64,000 nucleotides of DNA from Eubacterium sp. (GCA_017619835.1 JAFZRN010000025.1:62001-126000); one strand, 5' to 3'. Shown: positions 17,895 through 26,639, counted from the first letter of the stretch. Made by a program: numbers and translations. The notes: generated by a model not told the origin, from the sequence alone.

Positions 17895-18195
17895 GATTCT
17901 TGAATTTGATAAGGATTATGTTTGTTCAGCAGATGAAGTTGGTTGAAGATAATTTAGAATTTCAATGGGGAGGACATCATATTTCACTTTTTGAACTGCC
18001 AGAGCATTCTTTAGAAAGCATTGGTATCTTGATAGATGTACATACATCTTTTTAGGGATAGCGTATTATTAGGAGCTGATTTTGAGAGTAATATACTTAT
18101 TGGCATTATAGAAAGTGGAAAAATATCTAAATCTAGATTGAATGATTAGCCAGATGGAGTAATGGTTCATCCGGACCATCTAGCCTTATACACTT
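17895..18195 (+). pseudogene. Decayed copy of metallo-beta-lactamase-fold hydrolase gene
   Basis: From about 17895 the DNA aligns clearly with the second half of the intact gene at 38642-39286: shared stretches include GATAAGGATTATGT, TTCAGCAGATGAAGT and TTTTGAACT. The copy has frameshifts and in-frame stops, and lacks the zinc-binding first half. It follows directly after the last BtrH-like gene, which suggests that an MBL gene once ended this operon. Bases 17770-17894 and 18196-18399 hold nothing I can identify. Confidence 0.8.
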
Positions 18196-18399
18196 AATTT
18201 AAATAAGTACTCTGGGATAAATGGTACATCTTGCGTATAAACAATTCAGATAAAAGCAATGGCAATACACTTTTATAAAGTAGTCATGGCTATAAGAAAC
18301 AATTAATAGTTTTCAGAATCTGAATGTATTATGGCGCTGTTATAAAAAAGAAAGGAACGTATGTGAATTTGCTTTTGAATTAATCATACAAGGAAAACT

Positions 18400-19479
18400 A
18401 TGAAAAAGGAAGTTGAGTTGATTCTTTTAGGATCTATAATTAAAAGAACGGAGGCAGAGCAAAAAAGGCTAAATGAGTTATTTCCTCAGAAAATGGACTG
18501 GGCATTTATTACAGGAGAACTTATAAGGCATAGGCTTAACGGAAATTTTTTATGTTCTATTTCTGAAGAGCAGAGCGACTATATTATTACGAAGGTAAAG
18601 AATACGTTTACGCTCCTATCAGATTGCTATGAAGCGGCCAATATTGAAAATATGAGGTTTTTGGAAGGATTTTTTAAAAAGACCGGGGACGCAGGGATTA
18701 GTATTGCTGGGTTAAAGGGGGTTGTTTTCAACACATCAATTTACAGCCTGAAAGCTAGGAAATCAAATGATATGGATTTGCTAGTAAAGGAGTCGGATTT
18801 GAAAACTTTTGATTCGATTATTCGTGACTTTGGATTCATACAAAGCTCAGATGGTGGAAAAACTGAAGCGAGTCGAAGAGATAAAATGATTCAACGAATG
18901 AATTATCATGATCTAGTGCCTTACTATAAGTATATTGGATTGCCTTATCAGCCATATTTAAAGGTTGATGTGAATTTTCATTTTGATTCAAAAGAACATG
19001 ACATTACCGAAGCAATTATCGAAGAGGGTTTGGTGAATTATCAAGGAAATGGTTTTTCGATTAAAGGACTGAATCCGTACACGCATATACTTCACTTATG
19101 CGTTCATTTTTGCCGAGAAGCGACAGATTCACTTTGGACATCAATAGCAAGAGATGTTGAATTATACAAAATAATAGATATTGAAAATACACTTCGAATG
19201 AGAAGCAGAGAAGAATTGTTTATATGGTGCAAATATGTAGATAAATTTGGCCTTAATAAGCAGTGCTATTTTACTTTGTTTTATTTGAACAAGTTTTTCC
19301 CAAAGAGTCTGTATGTGGAATTAATGGAAAAAATACAGCCTAGCGATATTGAATATCTTAACAAAGTCCATGTGGCTGGGGGGGGATTAAAGGAAAGAAA
19401 TGAGGATTTCTTTGATCGCACTTTTGATATGAACTATGGGAAGAGTTTTGCTCATAGAGACACTTCTCGTGTTGAGTAG
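18400..19479 (+). CDS. Nucleotidyltransferase family protein (NTP_transf_5 type)
   Basis: The 359-residue protein has the fold signature of the NTP_transf_5 family: GLKGVVFNTSIYSLKARKSNDMDLLV with metal-ligand candidates Asp124 and Asp126. Such proteins often occur beside RiPP and NRPS-like gene sets; their substrates are mostly unknown. A basic C-terminal half contains HILHLCVHFCREA, typical of the family. AAGGAAAA precedes the ATG. It starts the second carrier-protein group (18.4-21.9 kb), 124 bases before the aminoacyl ligase gene. Near the C-terminus there is a Gly-rich turn from a run of G bases (19378-19386), which could be a slippage site. Confidence 0.82.
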   Translation: MKKEVELILLGSIIKRTEAEQKRLNELFPQKMDWAFITGELIRHRLNGNFLCSISEEQSDYIITKVKNTFTLLSDCYEAANIENMRFLEGFFKKTGDAGISIAGLKGVVFNTSIYSLKARKSNDMDLLVKESDLKTFDSIIRDFGFIQSSDGGKTEASRRDKMIQRMNYHDLVPYYKYIGLPYQPYLKVDVNFHFDSKEHDITEAIIEEGLVNYQGNGFSIKGLNPYTHILHLCVHFCREATDSLWTSIARDVELYKIIDIENTLRMRSREELFIWCKYVDKFGLNKQCYFTLFYLNKFFPKSLYVELMEKIQPSDIEYLNKVHVAGGGLKERNEDFFDRTFDMNYGKSFAHRDTSRVE

Positions 19480-19602
19480 TTTGATGAATATTTTTATATA
19501 AAAAATACATTTTTAAGCGATATATGGGTATACTGGTTGAATTGTGTGAAAATTTGTTTGTAGAGAAAGAGTACGATATTATTGTATAGAGGTAATCAAT
19601 AT

Positions 19603-20739
19603 ATGAAAATGATAGAAATTATACCCGCGGAAAATATTGATATTGATGAGTACCGAAGAAGCATTTGTTTTGTTTCGGAAGACATTCTCTCCATAAATGA
19701 AAAAGATGGGAAAATTGTAATAGGTATTGCTGACGAAGGGGATGAACTTCAGATACGACAAGAGTTACTAGCTATTATGAAGAAATACCGACAAGATACC
19801 TCAATAAATGAATATTTCTTCAAGTCAAAAAATGAAAGTACATTCTATTATGATATTTTCAAGGATTGTGGATTAATTGATTTTGGAAATGGTCAGATTG
19901 GCTTCGATGAAAAAGGCAAATTTATAATGGAGTATTTTGATAGTGTTTTCTGTGGTTTTGCCAAAAGATATGGGGCTATGGAAAAAGTATACCCAGTCAT
20001 GCTTCCAATTGGTCCTTATTCTTTAACGGGATATTTAAAGAAATCGCCGCAATACTCGTTCTTCTGCAGTTCTATAAAGGATAATCTGAGTGCTTTGGAG
20101 GAGACAGATGAATCAGTAAAAAATAGTGAGGTTAGGGAGATAATAAAGGAACCAGAATTTGCCTTATCTCCATCTGCATGCTTTCATACATATATTGAAT
20201 ACAAAAACAAAGAATTGGAGAAAAACACATTAGTTACTTTTACGCAAAATGTATTTAGGAATGAAGGCCGTTTGAATTATTTTCAGAAAGGTCGTTTATG
20301 TGATTATCATGTTCGAGAAATAGTAATGATAGGTAGTCAGGAGTACTGCGTATCAGTACGTGACAAGATTATGGATGATACGGTTAATCTATTGGTTGAG
20401 CTGAACCTAAGAGGAGACATTTCTCTTGCTAGTGATTCTTTTGTTATTCCTAAAATGCAGATGTACAGAAGACTTCAACATATTGATAAATCAAAGTATG
20501 AGATGCATTTGTATACGGGAATTAATGAGAAAGTATCAACTGCATCATTTAACCTTCATGGGAAAGCGTTTACCGATCCGTTCAATATTTGTGTGAGAGG
20601 CGAGGATACTGTTACGGCTTGTATTGGCTTTGGATTACAGCGCTTTGTTATTTCATTTTTTAGTCAATTTGGATATAATGAAGATCATTGGCCGGAGAGG
20701 ATAAAGCTGGCATATTTGGAATATCAAGGAAAGAAGTGA
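19603..20739 (+). CDS. Amino acid:[carrier protein] ligase (SerRS-like class II fold)
   Basis: The 378-residue protein has a class II aminoacyl-tRNA-synthetase catalytic core without a tRNA-binding arm. Motif 2 is FRNEGR...HVRE (residues ~217-239) and motif 3 is CIGFGLQR (340-347). Cys193, Glu239 and Cys340 have the order and spacing of the zinc ligands of the amino acid:[carrier protein] ligase family. Those enzymes activate small amino acids such as Gly or Ala and load them on a dedicated carrier protein. Start chosen at ATG 19603, with AGAGGT upstream, rather than a TTG 21 bases earlier. A carrier-protein gene follows after an IS-derived insertion. Specificity not readable. Confidence 0.8.
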   Translation: MKMIEIIPAENIDIDEYRRSICFVSEDILSINEKDGKIVIGIADEGDELQIRQELLAIMKKYRQDTSINEYFFKSKNESTFYYDIFKDCGLIDFGNGQIGFDEKGKFIMEYFDSVFCGFAKRYGAMEKVYPVMLPIGPYSLTGYLKKSPQYSFFCSSIKDNLSALEETDESVKNSEVREIIKEPEFALSPSACFHTYIEYKNKELEKNTLVTFTQNVFRNEGRLNYFQKGRLCDYHVREIVMIGSQEYCVSVRDKIMDDTVNLLVELNLRGDISLASDSFVIPKMQMYRRLQHIDKSKYEMHLYTGINEKVSTASFNLHGKAFTDPFNICVRGEDTVTACIGFGLQRFVISFFSQFGYNEDHWPERIKLAYLEYQGKK

Positions 20740-20751
20740 TTATTTACTGAA

Positions 20752-21020
20752 AGGAGCATTCCTGTAATTCATAAATAATACAAATTGAAGAAAAAGTGAC
20801 CTAGCGTTAAGGCTTAGGTGGGGGGAAAGGAAGGCATTCATAAGACATACGAAGCAGCTTTGTTTTCAATATTCATAATCACCGGAAGTGGACGCATAGA
20901 AGTCGCTTCATATCCAGAAAACCCCTGTTTTGAATATTTATGGAACTCGATGATCGTTTAACAAATCTAGTAAAATCATGGTTTTTGTTAAACATGTATA
21001 AAGAAGAATAGAGAGGATAG
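20752..21020 (+). mobile_element. MITE-like element with both ends of the IS110-type element at 31.8-32.4 kb
   Basis: The left part (20752-20817) matches 31811-31876, and the right part (about 20923-21020) matches 32303-32396, including a hairpin at 20957-20993 (TTTAACAAA...TTTGTTAAA). The ~105 bases between have no transposase. This looks like an internally deleted, non-autonomous derivative of the same element. It separates the aminoacyl ligase gene from its carrier protein, and its right edge supplies the sequence just before the GTG start at 21025. Confidence 0.7.
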
Positions 21021-21024
21021 ATAA

Positions 21025-21279
21025 GTGAATGAGCGAATAACACAATGTGTTCTTGGGGCACATAATAGGATTTTAGCTGAAAAGCATATTGAGAAAGAGT
21101 CTTCAATAGATATGGAAATTAGGCCAAGAAATGGAATTACTTCAGAAAGTATAGTTACTTTGCTTTTGGACATTGAAGATGAATTGGATATTGATTTGGA
21201 TGAATACCTTCCTGAGATTAGGAAGTGCCGAACAATAGGTCAACTTATAGAAATAGTTGAAATGGCCTGCAAAAAATAG
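21025..21279 (+). CDS. Carrier protein 3, likely partner of the amino acid ligase
   Basis: An 84-residue acidic protein beginning at GTG with AGAGAGGAT upstream. It fits a carrier fold: LLLDIEDELDIDLDEYLPE and a C-terminal helix IGQLIEIVE. The likely phosphopantetheine serine is Ser42 in GITSESIVTL. The N-terminal ~35 residues are longer than usual and include a predicted amphipathic helix. It lies between the SerRS-like ligase and the phosphopantetheinyl transferase, 6 bases before the latter, so the three form a load-and-activate module. Confidence 0.8.
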   Translation: MNERITQCVLGAHNRILAEKHIEKESSIDMEIRPRNGITSESIVTLLLDIEDELDIDLDEYLPEIRKCRTIGQLIEIVEMACKK

Positions 21280-21285
21280 TACTAA

Positions 21286-21855
21286 ATGATAGAAAAAAGA
21301 TATAAAGACATTCATGTAATAATTGATGTTTTACAAGGAAAAGAAGATGAGGAGTTATCTATTTTAGCTAAAAGAATTGTTTCTTTCCTGTGCAAAAAAG
21401 ATTTTGGATTAACTGATCTGGAAATAGAGGTGGACAAGAACGGGAAGAAGCGTATTGTAAATCACCCTAATATTGATTTTAGTATTTCCCATACTTTTGG
21501 GTGTGTTGTTGTTGCGGTTCGTGAGAACGGCAAAATTGGAATTGATACTGAGAAGGTTCATAAAATTAGTGAAAAAGTAATAAATCGATTTTTTAGTGAA
21601 AATGAGAAAAGAAAGATTTCTAATTCGGTCAATTCTGAATTTGTTGAAACGCTTATCTGGACAAAAAAAGAGGCATATATTAAATGTGTCGGCGAAGGGA
21701 TAAGCAAAAAAAACTTAACTACCGATACAGAGATAATTGGAAGAGTAGTTCATGGAGAAGAACACTTGTGCAAAGGAAAGGTGCCGTCTTTTGCGTACTG
21801 GTCAATGCTAGTAGAATCATATATTGTTACAATATGTTTTGAAGACAATGTTTGA
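21286..21855 (+). CDS. Sfp-type 4'-phosphopantetheinyl transferase
   Basis: The 189-residue protein has the core motifs of the Sfp family: DFSISHTFG near residue 64, GIDTE with Asp87 and Glu89 (magnesium ligands), and WTKKEAYIK with Glu129 and Lys133. It would transfer phosphopantetheine from CoA to the carrier-protein serines of this locus, probably all four carrier domains. Slightly shorter than typical Sfp (~225). Directly downstream of carrier protein 3. Having its own transferase makes the locus independent of the fatty-acid AcpS. Confidence 0.92.
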   Translation: MIEKRYKDIHVIIDVLQGKEDEELSILAKRIVSFLCKKDFGLTDLEIEVDKNGKKRIVNHPNIDFSISHTFGCVVVAVRENGKIGIDTEKVHKISEKVINRFFSENEKRKISNSVNSEFVETLIWTKKEAYIKCVGEGISKKNLTTDTEIIGRVVHGEEHLCKGKVPSFAYWSMLVESYIVTICFEDNV

Positions 21856-21866
21856 TTTGGTTAAAT

Positions 21867-22260
21867 TCATGCGTTTATTGAAGAAGTCATGGTTTTAGTA
21901 ATGATAGCCATGATCCCTGAGTACTGCAGCTTCGTTATCAAGGGTGTTGCGAGTTTCTTAATCAAAGCATAGTTTGTTCGAACCAATGAAAGAATAATGA
22001 TTGTATCAAGGATGATATTAACTTTGACTCTTGTGCAGACCCTGTATGCGAGGGATTTATGAGTAAATGAATCGAGAATGGTTAACAGATAGCATTCAGC
22101 ATGTCTCTCACTGAGATAAAAAAAGCGATATCGGTCAATAGGACTTTGCATTCTGCATGCTGAAAATCACGGTTGACTATATTTCTGGCGATTTTGCTAG
22201 TTGAAAAGGGACATCCAGCGATACTGGGTTGTCTTGTGGAAAGGATATTTCAACGCGAAT
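21867..22260 (-). pseudogene. IS3-family (IS150-like) transposase remnant
   Basis: On the minus strand, broken frames read NIVNRDFQHAEC, KVLLTDIAFF and then, after a +1 shift, AECYLLTILDSFTHKSLAY...RVKVNIILDTI. This follows the order of the IS3-type integrase core (N..NRxF....VLLTDI.Y....YLStI.D..T..ilAY). Frameshifts and lost catalytic parts make it inactive. It marks the left edge of the 22.9-37.2 kb island. Confidence 0.72.
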
Positions 22261-22874
22261 CTGTAAATAAGGCATACGATTGATTATATTATAGATTTTG
22301 ATTCTTTCGTATTCGTTGCAGGAGACAAATAGACATTTTTAAAGTTCAGCGAATAGTTGTATTCTTAGCCATAGGATAATTCATTATTATCGATTATTCT
22401 TCTTTCAGAGATTTTGTCCATAATGTGTGGCTAAATGACTTAAATGACTATTCATGGATATGCCCCCCCTGTGCTGAGTTATACAATCTGATACGCACTT
22501 CGATATATGAGTGTTTTTTTAGCTACTATCTTTTCGGCGTCAGTTACTTCGATTGGATATTTGTGCTTATTAGCGCCATTATGTATGCTCTTTACTATTT
22601 GAGCCGACATCGGGGGGGAGTACTGGTTTCCTGACTAAGTGATTTGGCACAGACATGATATTATCTAGACTTTTCAGTTTTTTAAGGTCGCTGAAATCTA
22701 GCATCTTTTTCACCTTTCTTTGCAGTTTAGCGAAATATATGTGTGCTTGAACTCTCTGCATAAATGTGATGAAAGTGAAGATGGGATAGACATTGACCTG
22801 TAGCGCTATGCTCATCGGCTTTGGGACTGGCATGCTCAGACATGAAACAAAATTTACAGGGGGTAAATAACAAT
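22261..22874. other. Gene-free stretch with no recognisable content
   Basis: About 600 bases carry only short, unconvincing open frames on both strands. There are G and C runs (22459-22465 and 22613-22619) and no hairpin terminator or RNA gene that I can recognise. It may be further mobile-element debris, since it lies between the IS3 remnant and the start of the island. Confidence 0.5.
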
Positions 22875-23783
22875 ATGTTACTAATAACGGGAGCGGCAGG
22901 ATTTATAGGTGGATACTGCATGCAACATTTATCGAAAGAGTATAATATATTGGCTACTGATAGACAGGAACTTCCATGCCCAGTGGGTAGCGGGATTCAG
23001 TTTGTTCGGGGGGATATTGAGGACGGGGAGTTCTTACAGCACCTGTTTGCAAATAATAAAATAGACATCGTCCTGCATCTTGCGGCGGAAAAAAGCCTTG
23101 TCGTATGCGAAAACAATCCGGGTGCATATCGTACTAATGTGCTCGCAACGCTTGAATTGTACAAGCTTTCAAGGAGTAACGGTGCGCATTTTGTGTTTCT
23201 GTCCAGCGATCAGGTGTTTGACGGGAAGACGGGCGATTACAAAGAGGATTCCCTGCCATCACCGATAAATAACTATGGCAAATACAAGGCCGAGGTCGAA
23301 CGCAGGCTGATTGGCCAAGATGGTGTGACAATTTGCAGGACAGCGTTGGTGTTCGGCTACAAAATAAACCCTTTCAGTGTCAATTTTGACAAAAGTGAGG
23401 TAGTAAACCAGAGTGAATTTGTCGACCATGTAGTAGCTAGGCTTTCAGCGGGAAAGACTATTAAGCTATCATTTGACGAGATAATATCGCCGACGTATGT
23501 TGGAGCGTTGTACAGGCAACTCCGCATGGTATTACATAAACAGCCGCTAGGAATACTTCACTGTTGCGGCAATGAGGCTATCAGTAGGTTTGATTTTGGG
23601 CAGAAGATAGCAGACTTCCTTGGACTTAACGTTTCGGGTATCGTAGGTGTCAAAGGCAAAAGCTACCGACCCAAAAATGTATCGCTGAATGTATCCTGTT
23701 CCGAGAGGCTATTAGGCATAAAATATCCGTCGGTTGATGAAATGCTAAAGGAGATGATTGAAGATGAAGTTGATAATGACTGA
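22875..23783 (+). CDS. NAD(P)-dependent sugar-nucleotide epimerase/reductase (RmlD-like)
   Basis: The protein is 302 residues from the ATG at 22875, chosen because of the GGGGGT site and because TGAAGFIGGYC (residues 5-14) is then N-terminal, as in the family. It also has the extended-SDR pair Tyr134/Lys138 (YGKYK), FLSSDQVFDG, and a C-terminal GILHCCGNEAISRFDF resembling dTDP-4-dehydrorhamnose reductases. It would reduce or epimerise a nucleotide-linked sugar. First gene of the island. It overlaps the next small gene by 20 bases. Product unknown; a non-sugar substrate is possible. Confidence 0.85.
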   Translation: MLLITGAAGFIGGYCMQHLSKEYNILATDRQELPCPVGSGIQFVRGDIEDGEFLQHLFANNKIDIVLHLAAEKSLVVCENNPGAYRTNVLATLELYKLSRSNGAHFVFLSSDQVFDGKTGDYKEDSLPSPINNYGKYKAEVERRLIGQDGVTICRTALVFGYKINPFSVNFDKSEVVNQSEFVDHVVARLSAGKTIKLSFDEIISPTYVGALYRQLRMVLHKQPLGILHCCGNEAISRFDFGQKIADFLGLNVSGIVGVKGKSYRPKNVSLNVSCSERLLGIKYPSVDEMLKEMIEDEVDND

Positions 23784-23967
23784 AGGAGATTCCACAAATG
23801 GAAAATTCAGTGTCCAGATTTCTTATATGAACAGGGATTTCGTATGGATACTTGGTCGTGGTATTTTTGATAAAAGTATGTGCCTTGTTGACTATTCGAA
23901 AGCCGCTGAGATTAAGCGGTTTGTCGAAGCTCAGGGAATGATTATAGATGAAGGTGGTGAGCAGTAA
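23764..23967 (+). CDS. Small uncharacterised protein (67-69 aa)
   Basis: A 67-residue product from ATG 23764 (or 69 from a TTG six bases earlier), with GGAG 10 bases upstream. It contains one Trp-rich beta-like segment (NRDFVWILGRGIFDKSM) and a C-terminal helix (SKAAEIKRFVEAQG). It overlaps the reductase end by 20 bases and the thymidylate-kinase-like start by one base (TAATG), so it is translationally coupled and probably real. I do not recognise it. It could be a subunit, a binding protein or, less likely, a precursor peptide for the radical SAM enzymes. Confidence 0.65.
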   Translation: MKLIMTEGDSTNGKFSVQISYMNRDFVWILGRGIFDKSMCLVDYSKAAEIKRFVEAQGMIIDEGGEQ

Positions 23968-24707
23968 TGATTTTGATAGATGATGTCCCGGATTTTTCCC
24001 AAAATACCGTAAACTACCCTAAAAATAAGCCCTGTAGATCGATGGAGCACGAATTGGACGACCTGCCCGGAAAAATGATCGTTTTTGAAGGGATTGACGG
24101 GGCAGGCAAATCCACGCAGATAAAGCTACTAAAGGAGTATATGGACCGGCATAACATTAAGGTGGAAATGAATTCATACAAGCAATCTTCCATAGTGTAT
24201 CACGCTATATTGAAAGGAAAATGGGAGAATTTCGATCCTTATACAAGCACTTTACTCTTTCTGGCAGGCATAACCGATACCCTCGCTCGCAATATCATTC
24301 CGGCATTGCGGGACGGGAAAATAGTACTGATGGATCGATATGTATATACACTGATGGTTAGGGCACGGGCAAGAAATGTCAGAGAGAAGTTCCTACAGGT
24401 GCTGGATTCATTGAGGGACCCAGATTTGATAATTTATATGGACATCGATGAGCAGGATGCCACAAAACGCAAGGGCCTTGTGAGTGAGGAGCAGGTTTCC
24501 TATTGGGAGGCTGGCTGTGACCTTGAGCTGTCTGAGAGCAAGATTGAAAACTGGTCTATCTACCAAAGAATCATTAGGAAGGAATATTTGGAGCTGTTCA
24601 AGGATAAGACGAATTGTGTTCTTATCGATTCCTCGGGAGACAAAGACACGGTTCATGAAAGAATATGCACCGCCATCAGAGGAAGTATAGCAGGACTGTC
24701 TGATTGA
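23967..24707 (+). CDS. Thymidylate-kinase-family protein
   Basis: A 246-residue P-loop kinase: EGIDGAGKST at residues 41-50, DRY at 123-125, and a family-like C-terminal segment (IYMDIDEQDATKRKG). It has ~37 extra residues before the usual TMPK start and a shortened lid. TMPKs phosphorylate dTMP to dTDP; homologues in natural-product clusters handle modified nucleotides. Located in an island with a CTP-synthase-like gene, a modified nucleotide substrate is plausible. ATG overlaps the previous stop by one base. Confidence 0.85.
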   Translation: MILIDDVPDFSQNTVNYPKNKPCRSMEHELDDLPGKMIVFEGIDGAGKSTQIKLLKEYMDRHNIKVEMNSYKQSSIVYHAILKGKWENFDPYTSTLLFLAGITDTLARNIIPALRDGKIVLMDRYVYTLMVRARARNVREKFLQVLDSLRDPDLIIYMDIDEQDATKRKGLVSEEQVSYWEAGCDLELSESKIENWSIYQRIIRKEYLELFKDKTNCVLIDSSGDKDTVHERICTAIRGSIAGLSD

Positions 24708-25154
24708 TAGGCTTTTTATTATACATTCCGTATCTACCTTAAAGAGTAAAGATATTGTTTGTTTAAAAGAGAGCAATTGGTTCAGTACAGATGTTAACAA
24801 CGGAAACTTGCGGTGAAAGGAACAGGAGATGTATCTGAGGAATCATTCAGCATGAGATATATAAAGACAGACTACTACAAATAAGTCGGATATTTTCAGA
24901 ATATCTTTAGGCGTATTTTCTGGAAGGAACTGTAATGAAAAATGCAGCAAGCAGAAATCGACTGAGCGAGTTATGTGCGGTTGTCATTCTGAATCGAATG
25001 GGATATAATGAGCAGGTGTAAAAATCGGTGTGTTTTAAGAATACTTTTCTTTTGCTCTATTAACAAACAAGAGATTTCTCTATAATCGGCCTTGACAGCA
25101 TATTTTGCCCGTAGTAAATGATAATAAGGAGCCGTACAGAGGTACGGGATATAT
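24708..25154 (+). other. Intergenic stretch before the AroE-like gene
   Basis: This 447-base gap contains one short frame with a good ribosome site (24935-25021, listed separately) and no hairpin terminator that I can see. A GTACGG...TACGGG-rich stretch with an AAGGAGC site precedes the start at 25155. The length suggests a separate promoter for the 25155-31682 genes, but no clear -35/-10 pair was found. Confidence 0.5.
24935..25021 (+). CDS. Candidate 28-residue peptide gene
   Basis: An ATG with GGAAGGA eight bases upstream opens a 28-codon frame ending in TAA. The peptide starts MKNAASRNRLSELCAVV and ends NRMGYNEQV, with a single Cys and a hydrophobic middle. It lies in the island that encodes two radical SAM/SPASM enzymes and an exporter, so a RiPP precursor is one possibility. 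There is no family support, and chance is not excluded. Confidence 0.3.
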   Translation: MKNAASRNRLSELCAVVILNRMGYNEQV

Positions 25155-26627
25155 ATGATAAACGATAGAATAGGAATATTGTTCAATGACAATTCGGAGG
25201 AAAAGCATCGGTTCTTGATCGATAACCCGCTTTCAGGTGAGAGCGAAGGACTGACTCTGCATATTTCCACAACCGACAATAGTCTTTGTTGGAAAAAAGT
25301 GTTGGACAGTGGGAATATTTTCGAAATGTTTGCCACTGGAGAAATACAGTATAATTTTTTTATAGGCATCTATGAGCATGGCTGTTGCCAGAAAGTTTAC
25401 GGTCCTTTCAGCATTGAGTTTGTCGATAATATTAATACAATCATATTCGAGGAGCACATTTCCACACATTTTTCTGAATACTGTGGCATTTCATCTCAGA
25501 TTGAAAGCGTTGTCAATGAGGGAAAGGTTATTTGCTTTGTTAACGGTCGGTATACATTGAGCACGCTTTTCAAGGTTGATATAATGGACTGCGTTAAAGC
25601 GGAGCAATATGAAGGCGACTCAGATAATATAAAATGTGATGGAAGGGCTGATGTCCTTATCCTTCGTGCTCTGTCGGATAAATGCTTTGATTTGTGTGGA
25701 AGATACGACGATAACCGTTCTCTCTATGATAATTTGAAGGACAATGAGGTGTTTGAGTGGGGACTAATAGGGAACAGCTCGATAGATAAGTACAGCTTTG
25801 CTCCAGTTATGTGGACCGCGCTATTTAAGTATCTTAGGCTACCGGTAATCTACAAGGTTATTCATACCGACGACATAGCCCTCCTTCAGAAACAATACAA
25901 CGAGGAAATCGTTAAAATGGGGGCCATGGGATTTAATGTTGCAATGCCGTGGAAAAATTGGGCGTTTGCGCAATGTGACTGGACAAGCGTGGCGCTCAAA
26001 CGGAATAAGACAGTGAATACAATCTTCAAAAGACAGCGCGACATCTGCGGATCCAATACCGACGGCATTGGCCTTTTGAGGATAATTAAGCAGAATAGCG
26101 ACATCAGGGGTAAGTGCTTCCTTTTGCTTGGTGCAGGCGGCGTTATTCAGACGTTGCCAGTTCTGCTCAGCATGGAACATGCAGATGTGATTTATATTTA
26201 TGACATAGAGTGCGATAAGGCTGATACGCTAGTGGCAAGGGATAGCAAGACAGCGCACTATTATGGGACTAGTTTGGTTAGGATAACGTCGGATGAAATT
26301 ACGGAAATCGCTCCTGATGTCGAAGTAATCATCAACGGCACTCCATGTGGCATGTATGGCAGGGAGGATGAAATGGCCGTTACCGAAGCCCAGTTAGTTG
26401 AAATGGCCAATTGCAAACTTATTGTGGAATCCATTTATAACCCTTATGAAACGAAGCTGCTTGAGGCAGGCAGACTCCACGGCATAAAAACCGTGTCTGG
26501 TGTCGAGTTACTCGTCTCGCAGGCTATGTTCAGCTTTTCCGATGCATTTGATATTGAACTGAATGCTTCCCATGCCACTGTGATGAAGGATGCCGTTCTC
26601 GAATACTATTTTAAAAACAGGAGGTAG
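25155..26627 (+). CDS. Shikimate-dehydrogenase-like enzyme with unknown N-terminal domain
   Basis: A 490-residue protein. The last ~290 residues follow AroE order: LIGNSSIDKYSFAPVMW (substrate loop near residue 200), GFNVAMPWK with catalytic Lys267, CGSNTDGIGLL with Asp303, a Rossmann LLLGAGGV, then INGTPCGMYG and ESIYNPYETKLLEAG. Lys and Asp of the catalytic pair are kept, so a dehydrogenase is likely, but the substrate serine pair (SxS) is altered. Residues ~1-190 match nothing that I know. Such a fusion points to a shikimate-like or quinate-like substrate tied to another moiety. ATG chosen from in-frame context. Confidence 0.82.
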   Translation: MINDRIGILFNDNSEEKHRFLIDNPLSGESEGLTLHISTTDNSLCWKKVLDSGNIFEMFATGEIQYNFFIGIYEHGCCQKVYGPFSIEFVDNINTIIFEEHISTHFSEYCGISSQIESVVNEGKVICFVNGRYTLSTLFKVDIMDCVKAEQYEGDSDNIKCDGRADVLILRALSDKCFDLCGRYDDNRSLYDNLKDNEVFEWGLIGNSSIDKYSFAPVMWTALFKYLRLPVIYKVIHTDDIALLQKQYNEEIVKMGAMGFNVAMPWKNWAFAQCDWTSVALKRNKTVNTIFKRQRDICGSNTDGIGLLRIIKQNSDIRGKCFLLLGAGGVIQTLPVLLSMEHADVIYIYDIECDKADTLVARDSKTAHYYGTSLVRITSDEITEIAPDVEVIINGTPCGMYGREDEMAVTEAQLVEMANCKLIVESIYNPYETKLLEAGRLHGIKTVSGVELLVSQAMFSFSDAFDIELNASHATVMKDAVLEYYFKNRR

Positions 26628-26639
26628 CATACTATATCG

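Noticed and set aside
20879-21173. Minus-strand frames over the MITE-like element and carrier protein 3
   Set aside because: The sequence belongs to the repeated IS-type end and to the + strand carrier gene.
22425-22634. 69-codon + strand frame before the island, hydrophobic
   Set aside because: No ribosome site, low-complexity context with G/C runs, and no recognisable family; not supported as a gene.
22579-22921. Overlapping minus-strand frames (84 and 64 codons)
   Set aside because: No recognised family, and they run into the start of the real reductase gene.
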